DNA of 64,000 nucleotides, from NCBI GenBank assembly GCA_944387895.1, contig CALXGQ010000029.1, positions 1 to 64,000 on the forward strand, read 5' to 3'. Of this stretch, positions 18,594-26,777 are shown piece by piece (within the stretch, counting starts at the first letter, position 1; every line of letters begins with the position of its first letter). The position numbers and the translations under genes are program-made. This DNA comes from an uncultured Clostridia bacterium (GTDB taxonomy: Bacteria > Bacillota > Clostridia > Oscillospirales > QAKW01). A model generated the notes under the pieces. That model was not told where the DNA came from. It was given only the letters and a program-made list of their open reading frames with translations, and searched no databases.

Positions 18594-18610
18594 TATTTCT
18601 TTGTTATACT
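18582..18610 (+). promoter_or_regulatory. promoter for yqeG
   Basis: TTGAAT (18582-18587), 17-nt spacer, TATACT (18605-18610); the start codon is 34 bases downstream with GGAGA as ribosome binding site. Confidence 0.72.
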
Positions 18611-18643
18611 TATAAAATAAAGTTTACAGTTAGGAGAAATAGG

Positions 18644-19144
18644 ATGCTGCTGATGCCGCGCTTTCTGCTTCCGGACGTTTTTCATCTGACGGATGATTTT
18701 CTGCAAAGTCATCAAATCCGGGGCATCATTTTTGATATCGATAATACCCTTGTGGGCTTTCGGACTCCGGAGCCAACGCCGGAGGTGCGGGCGTTACTGG
18801 AACGTCTGCGATCCGGAGGCATTCAGATCGCCTTTGTGTCCAACAATAATAAGATCCGGGTTTCCCGCTTTGCAAAGGGGCTGGATATCCCCGCCTATCA
18901 TCGCGCCTGCAAGCCGCTGGGCGTTGTTCTGAAACGGGTGCAGCGCCGGTTTGATCTGCCGGCCGGGCAGATCGCGCTGGTCGGGGATCAGATCTATACC
19001 GATGTTCTGGGCGGGAACCGCGCTGGGATGATCACGATTCTGGTGGATCCCATCGACTGCAAGGAAACGGCGCTTTTCAAGTTTAAGCGCAGGATGGAAA
19101 TGCCGGTAATTCAAAGAAAGAAAAGAGAGGACGCGCAAAAATGA
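18644..19144 (+). CDS. yqeG: YqeG family HAD IIIA-type phosphatase
   Basis: 166 residues. HAD motif I FDIDNTL (~31-37), motif II VSNNN, a conserved Lys in HRACKPLG and motif III ALVGDQIYTDVLGGNRAGM, all as in YqeG. Family members resemble phosphatidylglycerophosphate phosphatases; the physiological substrate in Firmicutes is not settled. The C-terminal stretch (FKRRMEMPVIQRKKRED) is basic. The stop overlaps the endonuclease IV start (ATGA), so the two genes form an operon from the promoter at 18582. Confidence 0.92.
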   Translation: MLLMPRFLLPDVFHLTDDFLQSHQIRGIIFDIDNTLVGFRTPEPTPEVRALLERLRSGGIQIAFVSNNNKIRVSRFAKGLDIPAYHRACKPLGVVLKRVQRRFDLPAGQIALVGDQIYTDVLGGNRAGMITILVDPIDCKETALFKFKRRMEMPVIQRKKREDAQK

Positions 19145-19998
19145 TTCGATTCGGACCGGGCGGAAACTGTGAATGGTTCAAAGCGGAAGGGAATAAGACC
19201 TCCGATCAGATGCCGGCTTTTTTGCAAAAGATCGGGCTGGACGCCTATGAGGTGGAATGCGGCCGCGGCGTGCGGATGAACGACGATGTGGCCCGCCGCC
19301 TGCGGGCGGAGGCGGAGCGCTGCGGCATTGCCCTTTCCGTTCACGCGCCCTATTATATTTCCATGTCGTCGCTGGAGGAAGAAAAACGGGACAACAGCGT
19401 CCGGTATCTGCTGGAAAGCGCGGCGCTGGCCCGCAGGATCGGCGCGGATCGCATTATTTTTCATTCCGGCTCCTGCGCGAAGCTGGATCGCGCCGAGGCG
19501 GTTCGCCTGGCGCTGGAAACGCTGCGGAAGGCGGTGGAGGCCTTCGACGCCGAAGGATACGGCGATATGATCCTCTGCCCGGAAACGATGGGAAAAATCA
19601 ATCAACTGGGTTCGCTGGAAGAGGTGCTGGTGCTCTGCGGCGTGGACGAACGGATCCTGCCGACGCTGGATTTCGGGCACCTCAACGCCCGGGAGCAGGG
19701 TCTTTTTTATGAGGAAGCGGATTATGAGCGGGTTCTTGCGGCGGTGGAGGAGGCGCTCGGCAGCCATCGCGCTGCGCATTTTCACGCCCATTTTTCCAAG
19801 ATCGAATATACGGCCGGCGGCGAAAAACGGCATCTGACCTTTGCCGACGAGCATTTCGGCCCTGAATTTGCGCCCCTTGCCGCCGTTTTGGCGCGTAGAG
19901 GCGCGGAGCCGACGGTCATCTGCGAATCGGCGGGCACCCAGAGCAAAGACGCTTTGATGATGAAGGCGCTTTTTACCGCCGCTGCGGAAAATTTATAG
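19141..19998 (+). CDS. nfo: endonuclease IV-type AP endonuclease (TIM barrel)
   Basis: 285 residues. The trinuclear-zinc ligand set of endonuclease IV can be read in order: HAPYY, FHSGS, CPETMG, LDFGHLNA, HFHAHFS, the D-E-H within FADEHFGPEF and ICESAG. This supports 5' incision at abasic sites in base excision repair, or another sugar-phosphate TIM-barrel reaction if specificity has drifted. Usual family length is ~280. It overlaps yqeG by 4 bases. Confidence 0.88.
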   Translation: MIRFGPGGNCEWFKAEGNKTSDQMPAFLQKIGLDAYEVECGRGVRMNDDVARRLRAEAERCGIALSVHAPYYISMSSLEEEKRDNSVRYLLESAALARRIGADRIIFHSGSCAKLDRAEAVRLALETLRKAVEAFDAEGYGDMILCPETMGKINQLGSLEEVLVLCGVDERILPTLDFGHLNAREQGLFYEEADYERVLAAVEEALGSHRAAHFHAHFSKIEYTAGGEKRHLTFADEHFGPEFAPLAAVLARRGAEPTVICESAGTQSKDALMMKALFTAAAENL

Positions 19999-20037
19999 GC
20001 ACTTTTTCCAAAAACGGGCGGTTTGAAAATATTTTAC

Positions 20038-20066
20038 TTGAAAAATGCCGGTATATCATGTAGAAT
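20038..20066 (+). promoter_or_regulatory. promoter for efp
   Basis: TTGAAA (20038-20043), 17-nt spacer, TAGAAT (20061-20066), about 60 bases before the efp start. Confidence 0.72.
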
Positions 20067-20125
20067 ATAATATTGAAGAGTAAATCTGTAGATTTTTGCG
20101 TATGTAAGAAAGGAAAAAAGAAATT

Positions 20126-20689
20126 ATGTTGACAGCTGGCGATTTTAGAAACGGCGTGACCTTTGATATGGACGGTCAGGTTTATCAGGTGATCGAATTT
20201 CAGCATGTGAAACCGGGCAAGGGCGCCGCTTTTGTGCGCACCAAATTCAAAAATGTAGTCACCGGCGCCGTCGTTGAAAAATCCTTCAACCCGACGGATA
20301 AATTCGAGAATGCCACCATCGACCGCAAGGATTATCAGTATCTGTATCAGGATGGGGATTTATATTACTTTATGGATATGGAAACCTACGACCAGCTTCC
20401 GCTGGGCAGCGATAAGCTGGGCGAGGCTTTCAAATTTGTCAAGGAAAACGACGTGGTGAAGATCATGTCCTATAACGGCAATGTGTTTGGCGTTGAGTGC
20501 CCCTTCTTTGTAAAGCTTCTCGTCACCGAAACCGAGCCGGGCGTCCGCGGCGATACCGCCACCAACGTAACCAAGCCCGCCACGCTGGAAACCGGAGCGG
20601 TGGTCAAGGTGCCGATCTTCATCAATGAAGGCGAGCTGATCGAAATCGATACCCGCACCGGCGAGTATATGGGCCGTGCAAAAGAATAA
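20126..20689 (+). CDS. efp: elongation factor P
   Basis: 187 residues, full length. KOW-like N-terminal domain with the tip loop [10 protein letters not shown] (Lys32 at the position that is modified in some species), followed by two OB domains ending [24 protein letters not shown] relieves ribosome stalling at polyproline stretches. No epmA-type modification gene is nearby. ATG at 20126 follows AGAAAGGAAAAAAG. The next gene starts 15 bases later. Confidence 0.97.
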   Translation: MLTAGDFRNGVTFDMDGQVYQVIEFQHVKPGKGAAFVRTKFKNVVTGAVVEKSFNPTDKFENATIDRKDYQYLYQDGDLYYFMDMETYDQLPLGSDKLGEAFKFVKENDVVKIMSYNGNVFGVECPFFVKLLVTETEPGVRGDTATNVTKPATLETGAVVKVPIFINEGELIEIDTRTGEYMGRAKE

Positions 20690-20704
20690 AGAAAAAGGAG
20701 AATC

Positions 20705-21121
20705 ATGATGCTGGAGAAGGTTGCTTATATCAAAGGTTTGCTTCAGGGAATGAAGCTGGACGACGCAGATCCCTATAAAGAGCTTTTTGTGAACATTGTG
20801 GACGTTCTGGAGGATATGGCCGCCGCCATTGCCGACGCGGAGGACAATATCATCGAGCTGGACGAGTATATCCAGGAGGTCGATGAGGATCTGGACGCCG
20901 TTGAGTGTTTTTTGGATGAAGAGCTGGACGAGGAATACGACGAGGACGATTATTACAGCATTGTCTGTCCCACCTGCGGCGAGGAATTTTCCGTGGACGA
21001 CGAGGTGGCGGAGCTGGGAAAAATCAACTGTCCCAACTGCGGCGAAAGCCTGGAATTTGATCTTTCCGATCTGGAAGAATGCAGCGGCGATTGTTCCGGC
21101 TGCGGAGAGGACGCCGAGTAA
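20705..21121 (+). CDS. CD1247-type acidic protein with zinc ribbon
   Basis: 138 residues. An N-terminal helical module (EKVAYIKGLLQGMKLD...YKELFVNIVDVLEDMAAAI) is followed by a strongly acidic linker (DEELDEEYDEDD), a zinc ribbon (CPTCGEEF...CPNCGES) and a Cys-rich end (CSGDCSGCGED). The N-terminal module matches the domain named after Clostridioides CD1247. The gene is a frequent neighbour of efp in Clostridia. Function unknown; a nucleic-acid or protein-binding role is inference. The first codon may be either ATG of the ATGATG at 20705. Confidence 0.85.
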   Translation: MMLEKVAYIKGLLQGMKLDDADPYKELFVNIVDVLEDMAAAIADAEDNIIELDEYIQEVDEDLDAVECFLDEELDEEYDEDDYYSIVCPTCGEEFSVDDEVAELGKINCPNCGESLEFDLSDLEECSGDCSGCGEDAE

Positions 21122-21132
21122 TTGCATATCTG

Positions 21133-21160
21133 AAAAGCCGGCCGGTGGCCGGCTTTTTAT
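21133..21160 (+). terminator. intrinsic terminator of the efp operon
   Basis: AAAAGCCGGCC / GGCCGGCTTTT stem around GGT with T5, 12 bases after the stop codon. Confidence 0.9.
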
Positions 21161-21206
21161 TGACCGGGAAGTATGATGAAAAAAGAAGCGTGAAGAAAGG
21201 GTTAAG

Positions 21207-23453
21207 ATGGATCAAAGGCTGCTGGAAGAAAAACTGAATGAGATGAACGACCGCCAGCGCGAGGCGGTGGAGCAGACCGAAGGGGCTCTGCTGATTCTTG
21301 CGGGAGCCGGCAGCGGAAAGACGACGGTGCTGATCAACCGGATCGCTTATCTGCTTTCCAGAGGGCTTTGCGCGCCCTATCATATTTTAGCCATTACCTT
21401 CACCAATAAGGCGGCAAAGGAGATGCGCGACCGGATCGAAAAAATGATGGGCGCGGACGCCTTTGGCGTGACCGCCGCTACCTTCCACAGTTTTTGCGGC
21501 CGGATCCTGCGGGCGGAGATCGCCGTCGACGGCGTCTACGACGGGAGCTTCACCATCTACGACAGCGACGACAGTCAGCGGGTCATCAAAGGCGCGATGA
21601 AGGCGCTGGAGCTGGAAGAGGGGGTTTTGTCTGTTCGTTCGGTGCAGAGCGCCATATCCCGGGCAAAGGATCAGCGGATCGCTCCGGATCAGTTTTGCAA
21701 GCGGTTCGGGCGGGAGCTTCGGGAGGAGCAAATCGCCAGAATATACGCCGCCTACGAGGCTTTACTCCGGGAAGCAAACGCCCTGGATTTCGACGATATG
21801 ATCCTGAAAACGGTGGAGCTTTTTGAAAATCATCCGGAGATTCTGGCTAAATATGCCGGGCGGTACCGCTATATCATGGTGGATGAATATCAGGATACCA
21901 ACCCGCTGCAATATCGTCTGGTCGCGCTGCTCTCTTCCGGGTTCCATAACATCTGCGTTGTTGGCGACGACGATCAGAGCATTTATAAATTCCGGGGAGC
22001 CACCATCGAAAATATTCTGCTTTTTGAAGAGCATTTCCCCAACGCCAAAGTGATCCGGCTGGAGCAGAATTATCGTTCCGCCGGAAACATTCTGGACGCC
22101 GCCAATCAGATCATCGCCCATAATGCCCGGCGCAAGGGCAAGGAGCTTTGGACGGCGGCGGGAAAGGGCGAGCCGGTTTACGTCATGCGGGTTTCCGATG
22201 ATTTTGAGGAGAGCCGATTCGTTGTGGAAACCCTGCAGGATCGGATCCTGCGGGACGGCGCGGATTTTGGCAGTTTTGCCGTTCTTTACCGGACCAATGC
22301 GCAGTCCAACGCGATGGAGCGGTTTTTTGTAAAAAGCGGGATCCCCTATCAGGTCGTGGGCGGGAACCGATTCTACGACCGCAAGGAGATCAAGGACATT
22401 CTGGCCTATCTGCATATCGTCAATAACCCCCGGGATCACCTGCGCCTGAAGCGGATCATCAATGAACCGCGGCGCAAGATCGGCGCGGTCACCATCGCGG
22501 CGGTGGAAGAAGCCGCGCGGCGGGAAGCCCTGCCGATGCTGGACGTGATGATGCGGGCGGAGGACGATCCGGCTCTGCGCCGGACAGCGCCGCAGCTGGC
22601 GGCCTTTGCGCAGACGATCGCGCAGCTGCGGGAGGAGATGAATCGGTATCCGCTGGATGAATGGGTCGCCCGCGTTGCGCGGGAGACCGGTTATATCGCC
22701 ATGCTGGAGCAGGAGGATACCGACGAAGCCCGGGACCGGATCAACAACATCATGGAGCTTTGTTCATCGGTAAGGCGGTATCAGCAGGAAAATCAGGGCG
22801 GTACGCTTTCCGGATTTCTGGAGGAAGTATCGCTGATGACGGATCTGGATCTGATGACCGATGAGACGGAGCGGGTATCGCTGATGACGCTCCACAGCGC
22901 AAAAGGACTGGAATTTGACTATGTGTTTATGGTCGGGCTGGAAGAAGGGCTGTTTCCCAGCCAGCGCAGCATGGAGAGCGAGGAGGATCTGGAGGAGGAG
23001 CGCCGTCTGATGTATGTGGGCGTAACGCGGGCGCGTAAGGGTCTTTATTTGCTGCACGCCCGCCAGCGGATGCTTTACGGCCGCACGCAGTTCTGCATGC
23101 CCAGCCGATTTTTGCGGGAATTGCCGCCGCGAGCGGTTTCGGAGTTCTCGCCGAAGAGCGACTCTGTTTTTGCCGCGCAGCCGGCGGGATACAAAACGCC
23201 CACCGCCGCGCCGGTGATGACGGGTACTGCGCCGCCGGCCGCCCGGCCGCCGATCATCCGCCGGCCGGCACCGACCGCCGCGCCTTTTGTCTTTGAGGTG
23301 GGGGATCGGGTGTATCATAAGACCTTTGGCGCCGGAACGCTCCGCAGCAAAACGCCGATGAGCAATGATTTTCTGCTTGAGGTGGATTTTGACCGGGCAG
23401 GGAAAAAGAAGATCATGGCGAATTTCGCCAAATTGACCAAATCGGAGGAATGA
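21207..23453 (+). CDS. pcrA: UvrD/PcrA-type ATP-dependent DNA helicase
   Basis: 748 residues, a complete SF1A helicase: Q motif LNDRQREAVEQ-like start, Walker A GAGSGKTTVLINR (~33-45), motif Ia FTNKAAKEM, Walker B DEYQDTN, motif III VGDDDQSIYKFRGA, motif IV YRSAGNI, motif V TLHSAKGLEF and motif VI YVGVTRARK. The linker after ~640 is Pro/Ala-rich, and the C-terminus has the PcrA Tudor-like domain (VGDRVYHKTFGAGTL...VDFDRAGKKKIMANFAKL) that binds RNA polymerase. ATG at 21207 follows GAAAGGG. The stop overlaps the region upstream of the CobW gene. Confidence 0.96.
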   Translation: MDQRLLEEKLNEMNDRQREAVEQTEGALLILAGAGSGKTTVLINRIAYLLSRGLCAPYHILAITFTNKAAKEMRDRIEKMMGADAFGVTAATFHSFCGRILRAEIAVDGVYDGSFTIYDSDDSQRVIKGAMKALELEEGVLSVRSVQSAISRAKDQRIAPDQFCKRFGRELREEQIARIYAAYEALLREANALDFDDMILKTVELFENHPEILAKYAGRYRYIMVDEYQDTNPLQYRLVALLSSGFHNICVVGDDDQSIYKFRGATIENILLFEEHFPNAKVIRLEQNYRSAGNILDAANQIIAHNARRKGKELWTAAGKGEPVYVMRVSDDFEESRFVVETLQDRILRDGADFGSFAVLYRTNAQSNAMERFFVKSGIPYQVVGGNRFYDRKEIKDILAYLHIVNNPRDHLRLKRIINEPRRKIGAVTIAAVEEAARREALPMLDVMMRAEDDPALRRTAPQLAAFAQTIAQLREEMNRYPLDEWVARVARETGYIAMLEQEDTDEARDRINNIMELCSSVRRYQQENQGGTLSGFLEEVSLMTDLDLMTDETERVSLMTLHSAKGLEFDYVFMVGLEEGLFPSQRSMESEEDLEEERRLMYVGVTRARKGLYLLHARQRMLYGRTQFCMPSRFLRELPPRAVSEFSPKSDSVFAAQPAGYKTPTAAPVMTGTAPPAARPPIIRRPAPTAAPFVFEVGDRVYHKTFGAGTLRSKTPMSNDFLLEVDFDRAGKKKIMANFAKLTKSEE

Positions 23454-23455
23454 AC

Positions 23456-24517
23456 ATGACGAAGATCGATATATTCAGCGGCTTTTTGGGCGCCGGGAAA
23501 ACGACGTTGATCAAAAAGCTGATGGAAGAGGCATATCAGGGAGAAAAGCTGGTGCTGATCGAAAATGAATTTGGAGAAATTGGGATCGACAGCGGCTTTC
23601 TGGAGGACGCTGGCATCACGATAACCGAGATGAATTCCGGGTGCATCTGCTGCAGCCTGGTGGGCGATTTCGGCCGGGCGCTGGAGCAGGTGGTGGACAC
23701 CTATCATCCGGATCGGATCCTGATCGAACCAAGCGGCGTGGGGAAGCTGAGCGACGTGATAACCGCCGTTACCAGGCTCAGCCTGCCGGACGTTGTTCTC
23801 AATAGCTTTACGACCGTTGCCGACGCGGGCAAATGCCGGATCTATGCGAAAAACTTCGGTGAGTTTTATAACGATCAGGTGGAGCACGCCGCCTGCATCA
23901 TCCTCAGCCGTACCGGGAATATGCCGGAGGAGAAGCTGAATGCGGCGGTAAAGCTGATGCAGAAGAAGAATCCCAACGCCACCATCATTGCCACGCCCTG
24001 GGATCAGCTCAGCGGCCGCCAGATCCTCGATGCGATGGAGCACCGGGACTGCCTGGCCGATATTCTGCTGGAGCTTTCCGACCGGGATGAGGCTGGGGAA
24101 CACGCCCATCATCACCACGATCACGAGCATGAACATCATCATGATCACGAGCATGAGCATCATCATGAACATGAACATCATCACCATGACCACGAGGAAG
24201 GATGCAGCTGCGGCTGTCATGAGCATGGGCATCATCATGCCGACGAGGTTTTTTCCAGCTGGGGCAGAGAAACGGCCGGCACTTACACGGCGGAGCAGCT
24301 GCGCGCGGCGCTGGAGGAGCTGGACACCGGAAAATATGGCTCTGTTCTGCGGGCGAAGGGGATGGTATCGGCCGGGGACGGCTGGCTGTTCTTTGATTAT
24401 GTACCCGGTGAGCAGAATATCCGGCCGGGCACGGCGCAGGTGATCGGCCGGCTCTGCGTGATCGGATCCGGGCTGCAGGAAGAAAAGCTGGAAGCGCTGT
24501 TTGGGCTGGAGGGATGA
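23456..24517 (+). CDS. CobW/Zng-type GTPase metallochaperone with histidine-rich loop
   Basis: 353 residues from ATG at 23456, preferred over ATG 23450 because GGAGG (23444-23448) is correctly spaced only for the former. Walker A SGFLGAGKTTLIKK (~7-20), ENEFGEIGID, the COG0523 metal motif GCICC, and Walker B-like IEPSGVG. A His/Glu/Asp-rich loop (~215-265, about 25 His) and CSCGCHEHGHHH precede the C-terminal CobW domain (GRETAGTYTAEQLRAALEEL...VLRAKGMV). Such proteins hand zinc or other metals to client enzymes in a GTP-dependent way. Translation follows pcrA directly, and a second CobW-like gene follows. Confidence 0.92.
   Translation: MTKIDIFSGFLGAGKTTLIKKLMEEAYQGEKLVLIENEFGEIGIDSGFLEDAGITITEMNSGCICCSLVGDFGRALEQVVDTYHPDRILIEPSGVGKLSDVITAVTRLSLPDVVLNSFTTVADAGKCRIYAKNFGEFYNDQVEHAACIILSRTGNMPEEKLNAAVKLMQKKNPNATIIATPWDQLSGRQILDAMEHRDCLADILLELSDRDEAGEHAHHHHDHEHEHHHDHEHEHHHEHEHHHHDHEEGCSCGCHEHGHHHADEVFSSWGRETAGTYTAEQLRAALEELDTGKYGSVLRAKGMVSAGDGWLFFDYVPGEQNIRPGTAQVIGRLCVIGSGLQEEKLEALFGLEG
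24100..24240 (+). repeat. low-complexity CAT/CAC/GAG repeat coding for the His-rich loop
   Basis: Irregular tandem units of the type cacgagcatgaacatcatc, encoding alternating HHH and EHEH/DHEH runs. Length variation between strains by slippage would be expected. Confidence 0.8.
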
Positions 24518-24519
24518 GC

Positions 24520-25461
24520 ATGGTGCAGATCCCTGTCTATCTTTTTACCGGTTTTCTGGACGCGGGAAAAACGCGGTTTATCCAGGAAACGCTGGAAGAT
24601 CCCGCATATAACGACGGCACGCCCACGCTTCTGCTGGTCTGTGAAGAAGGGGAGGAGGAATACGATCTTTCCCGGATGCCCCATCGGATCGCCATTCAGA
24701 GCATTGAGGAGGCAAAGGATCTGACGCCCAAGCTTCTGGAGCGGATGGTAAAAAGCTGCCGTGCGCAGCGCGTATTTATCGAATACAACGGGATGTGGGA
24801 TACCGCCGCCCTTTTCGACGCCCTGCCGGAGGGCTGGGTTCTGGTGCAGGAATTTTGTTTTATGGACAGTTCCACCATCATGACCTATAATGCCAATATG
24901 CGAAATCTGGTAGTTAATAAGCTGCAAACCGCAGAGATGGTGATTTTCAACCGGCTCCCTGCCGGGGCGGACGTGATGCCTTTTCATAAGCTGGTGCGCG
25001 GCGTTTCCCGGCGCGCGGACATCGTTTATGAGGAAGTAGGCGGCCGGGTGATCCCGGATGAAATCGAAGATCCGCTGCCTTTTGATCTGGAGGCGCCTGT
25101 TGTGGAGATCGCGGATCGGGACTATGCCATCTGGTACCGCGATCTTACGGAGGAGCTGCAAAATTATGAGGGCAAGGTCATCCGGCTGAAGGGACGGGTG
25201 ATTCTGGACGAGCGCAGCGACGGCAGCTTTTTCGTTTTCGGACGGCAGGTCATGACCTGCTGCGTGGAGGACATTCAGTTTGCCGGGGTCGTATGCCTCT
25301 ATCCCGATTCCTTCGCGCTGAAAAACGGCCAATGGGCCACCGTTGTTGCCGAGATTCATCTGGGCACCCATGAGGCCTATGGCCGAACCGGGCCGATCCT
25401 GCGCGTTCGGGAGCTGGAACCGGCGCTGCCTCCCGAAGAGGAAGTGGCGACCTTTTATTAA
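24520..25461 (+). CDS. CobW-like GTPase domain fused to a TIGR03943-type C-terminal domain
   Basis: 313 residues from ATG at 24520, six bases after GGAGGG; the ATG at 24514 has no room for that site. N-terminal P-loop FTGFLDAGKTRFIQE (~9-23) and IEYNGMWD, but no CxCC metal motif, unlike the preceding gene. From ~205 comes an OB-like domain: NYEGKVIRLKGRV...FVFGRQVMTCCVEDIQFAGVVC...NGQWATVVAEI, which resembles the C-terminus of TIGR03943/DUF1980 proteins (the YcgQ partner of YcgR/YraQ permeases). A role in metal handling with the upstream GTPase is inferred. No permease is adjacent. It overlaps no other gene and is followed by a strong terminator. Confidence 0.78.
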   Translation: MVQIPVYLFTGFLDAGKTRFIQETLEDPAYNDGTPTLLLVCEEGEEEYDLSRMPHRIAIQSIEEAKDLTPKLLERMVKSCRAQRVFIEYNGMWDTAALFDALPEGWVLVQEFCFMDSSTIMTYNANMRNLVVNKLQTAEMVIFNRLPAGADVMPFHKLVRGVSRRADIVYEEVGGRVIPDEIEDPLPFDLEAPVVEIADRDYAIWYRDLTEELQNYEGKVIRLKGRVILDERSDGSFFVFGRQVMTCCVEDIQFAGVVCLYPDSFALKNGQWATVVAEIHLGTHEAYGRTGPILRVRELEPALPPEEEVATFY

Positions 25462-25530
25462 ACGCCGCCCGTTCAGGCTTCGGCTTATAAAAAAGGCGGC
25501 GCCTTCTTTTGCAAAAAGCGCCGCAATCAG

Positions 25531-25564
25531 AATCCGGCTCCGCCCGATCGGGCGGAGCCGGATT
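25531..25564. terminator. bidirectional intrinsic terminator
   Basis: AATCCGGCTCCGCCC / GGGCGGAGCCGGATT, a perfect 15-bp stem around GATC between converging genes. A weaker AAGGC-GGC-GCCTT hairpin with TCTTTT lies at about 25492-25510. Confidence 0.85.
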
Positions 25565-25594
25565 GTTTCTGATGAGGTTATGCACGGTTTATTT

Positions 25595-26626
25595 TTACCA
25601 TTTGTTATAGACCCTTTCGGCAAATCCGAAGAAGTCCCTGAGGATAAGGGTCTTTCCGTTGTCCAGCGTTGCTTTCCCGCTGAAGCGGCCGAAAACCTGA
25701 TGCTGATCGCTGCATAAAAATTTCAGATCCGTTCGGGAGGAGCGGTCAAGAACGGGGATAAAATCCAGCGCCAGCCGGTCGTTGTTGTCGGCGATCCGCC
25801 AGGGCTCCATGTATTGATATTTTCCGTTTTTCTTCGGGATCTCAAAGGTCACCTGATCCAGTTTATGCGCCGCCCTGTTATAGAACAGCATATTTTCGGT
25901 GGCGGCCGAGAGATCGCCGAATCCGTAGCCGAAATTGAACCCGAAGGGAACGCCGTCCAGCTTCCCGGAAGCGCTGCTCCAATACCAGGTGTTTTTATAG
26001 GTCCATAAGCCGCGCCCCCAGTCCAGCACCGCCATGGCGGCGCCGGGGGCAAAGGAATAACGTTTATCTCCCAGCGTTATGGTGCCTTCCGCCGGCATAC
26101 AGTTGATTTTCTGATTATAGTAAAAAGCTTTGGGCGCCTTTTGAAAGGGGATTGCGATGACCATACTGTCGCCGGGCGGGCAGGTCAGCGTCAGGCGGCC
26201 GGAGATGGGCGCCTGATCGGTAAATCGCTCCATCCGGAAGGTGAGGATCCGTTTGTTGCCGTGGTTTTCAAAAAACAGTTCGTAATTTTTCTTGCTGATC
26301 CGCAGATCACCATATTCGGAAGAGGAAGGAAGATTGGTTTTCCCCATGGGGAATAGCGTGGTCGCGCTTTTGGTGATTTCCAGCTTTTTTTCAAAATTCA
26401 GAAAGGAAATGCTGCTGAATCCCATGTAGGAATTATCGGCAACCGTCAAGGCGATGCCGATGCAGCCGTCGGTTATGAAATAATAGTCCCACTCCTTGAT
26501 GCGCAGAGCGTTGGCTTTGATGCTGCGCCGGTCATAGTCCAGCACCAGCGAGGTGGAATATCCGGCTTCGGAAAGACGCCCGCTTTGATCCAGAAGCGGA
26601 TGCTTGGTGCGGAGAAAATGCGCCAT
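25595..26626 (-). CDS. DUF2804 domain protein
   Basis: 343 residues from ATG at 26626 (GAAGGGA upstream); a TTG at 26644 would add MERREK but lacks a ribosome binding site. Cytoplasmic and beta-rich, with the DUF2804 hallmarks LLDQSGRLSEAGYS near the start, WDYYFITDG, LDWGRGLWTYKNTWYWSSASG in the centre and FGRFSGKATLDNGKTLILRDFFGFAE at the end. This family resembles lipocalin-like/AttH folds but has no established biochemical function. It is monocistronic, divergent from an FAD oxidoreductase. Confidence 0.85.
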   Translation of the reverse strand: MAHFLRTKHPLLDQSGRLSEAGYSTSLVLDYDRRSIKANALRIKEWDYYFITDGCIGIALTVADNSYMGFSSISFLNFEKKLEITKSATTLFPMGKTNLPSSSEYGDLRISKKNYELFFENHGNKRILTFRMERFTDQAPISGRLTLTCPPGDSMVIAIPFQKAPKAFYYNQKINCMPAEGTITLGDKRYSFAPGAAMAVLDWGRGLWTYKNTWYWSSASGKLDGVPFGFNFGYGFGDLSAATENMLFYNRAAHKLDQVTFEIPKKNGKYQYMEPWRIADNNDRLALDFIPVLDRSSRTDLKFLCSDQHQVFGRFSGKATLDNGKTLILRDFFGFAERVYNKW

Positions 26627-26658
26627 TTTTTCCCTTCTTTCCAATTTTTTCTATTCTA

Positions 26659-26686
26659 ATAATACCATATCTATTTCAAAAAACAA
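26659..26686 (-). promoter_or_regulatory. probable promoter for the DUF2804 gene
   Basis: Minus strand TTGTTT (26686-26681), 16-nt spacer, TATTAT (26664-26659). Confidence 0.5.
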
Positions 26687-26719
26687 GATATTTTTAGTAA
26701 AATTAACATGTTGTTTTGG

Positions 26720-26748
26720 TTGCAATCACCTTAGAAATGTAGTATGAT
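26720..26748 (+). promoter_or_regulatory. promoter for the FAD oxidoreductase gene
   Basis: TTGCAA (26720-26725), 17-nt spacer, TATGAT (26743-26748), 30 bases before the start codon. Confidence 0.7.
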
Positions 26749-26777
26749 AGAAAAAACATAAAAACGGAGGGCTCGGA

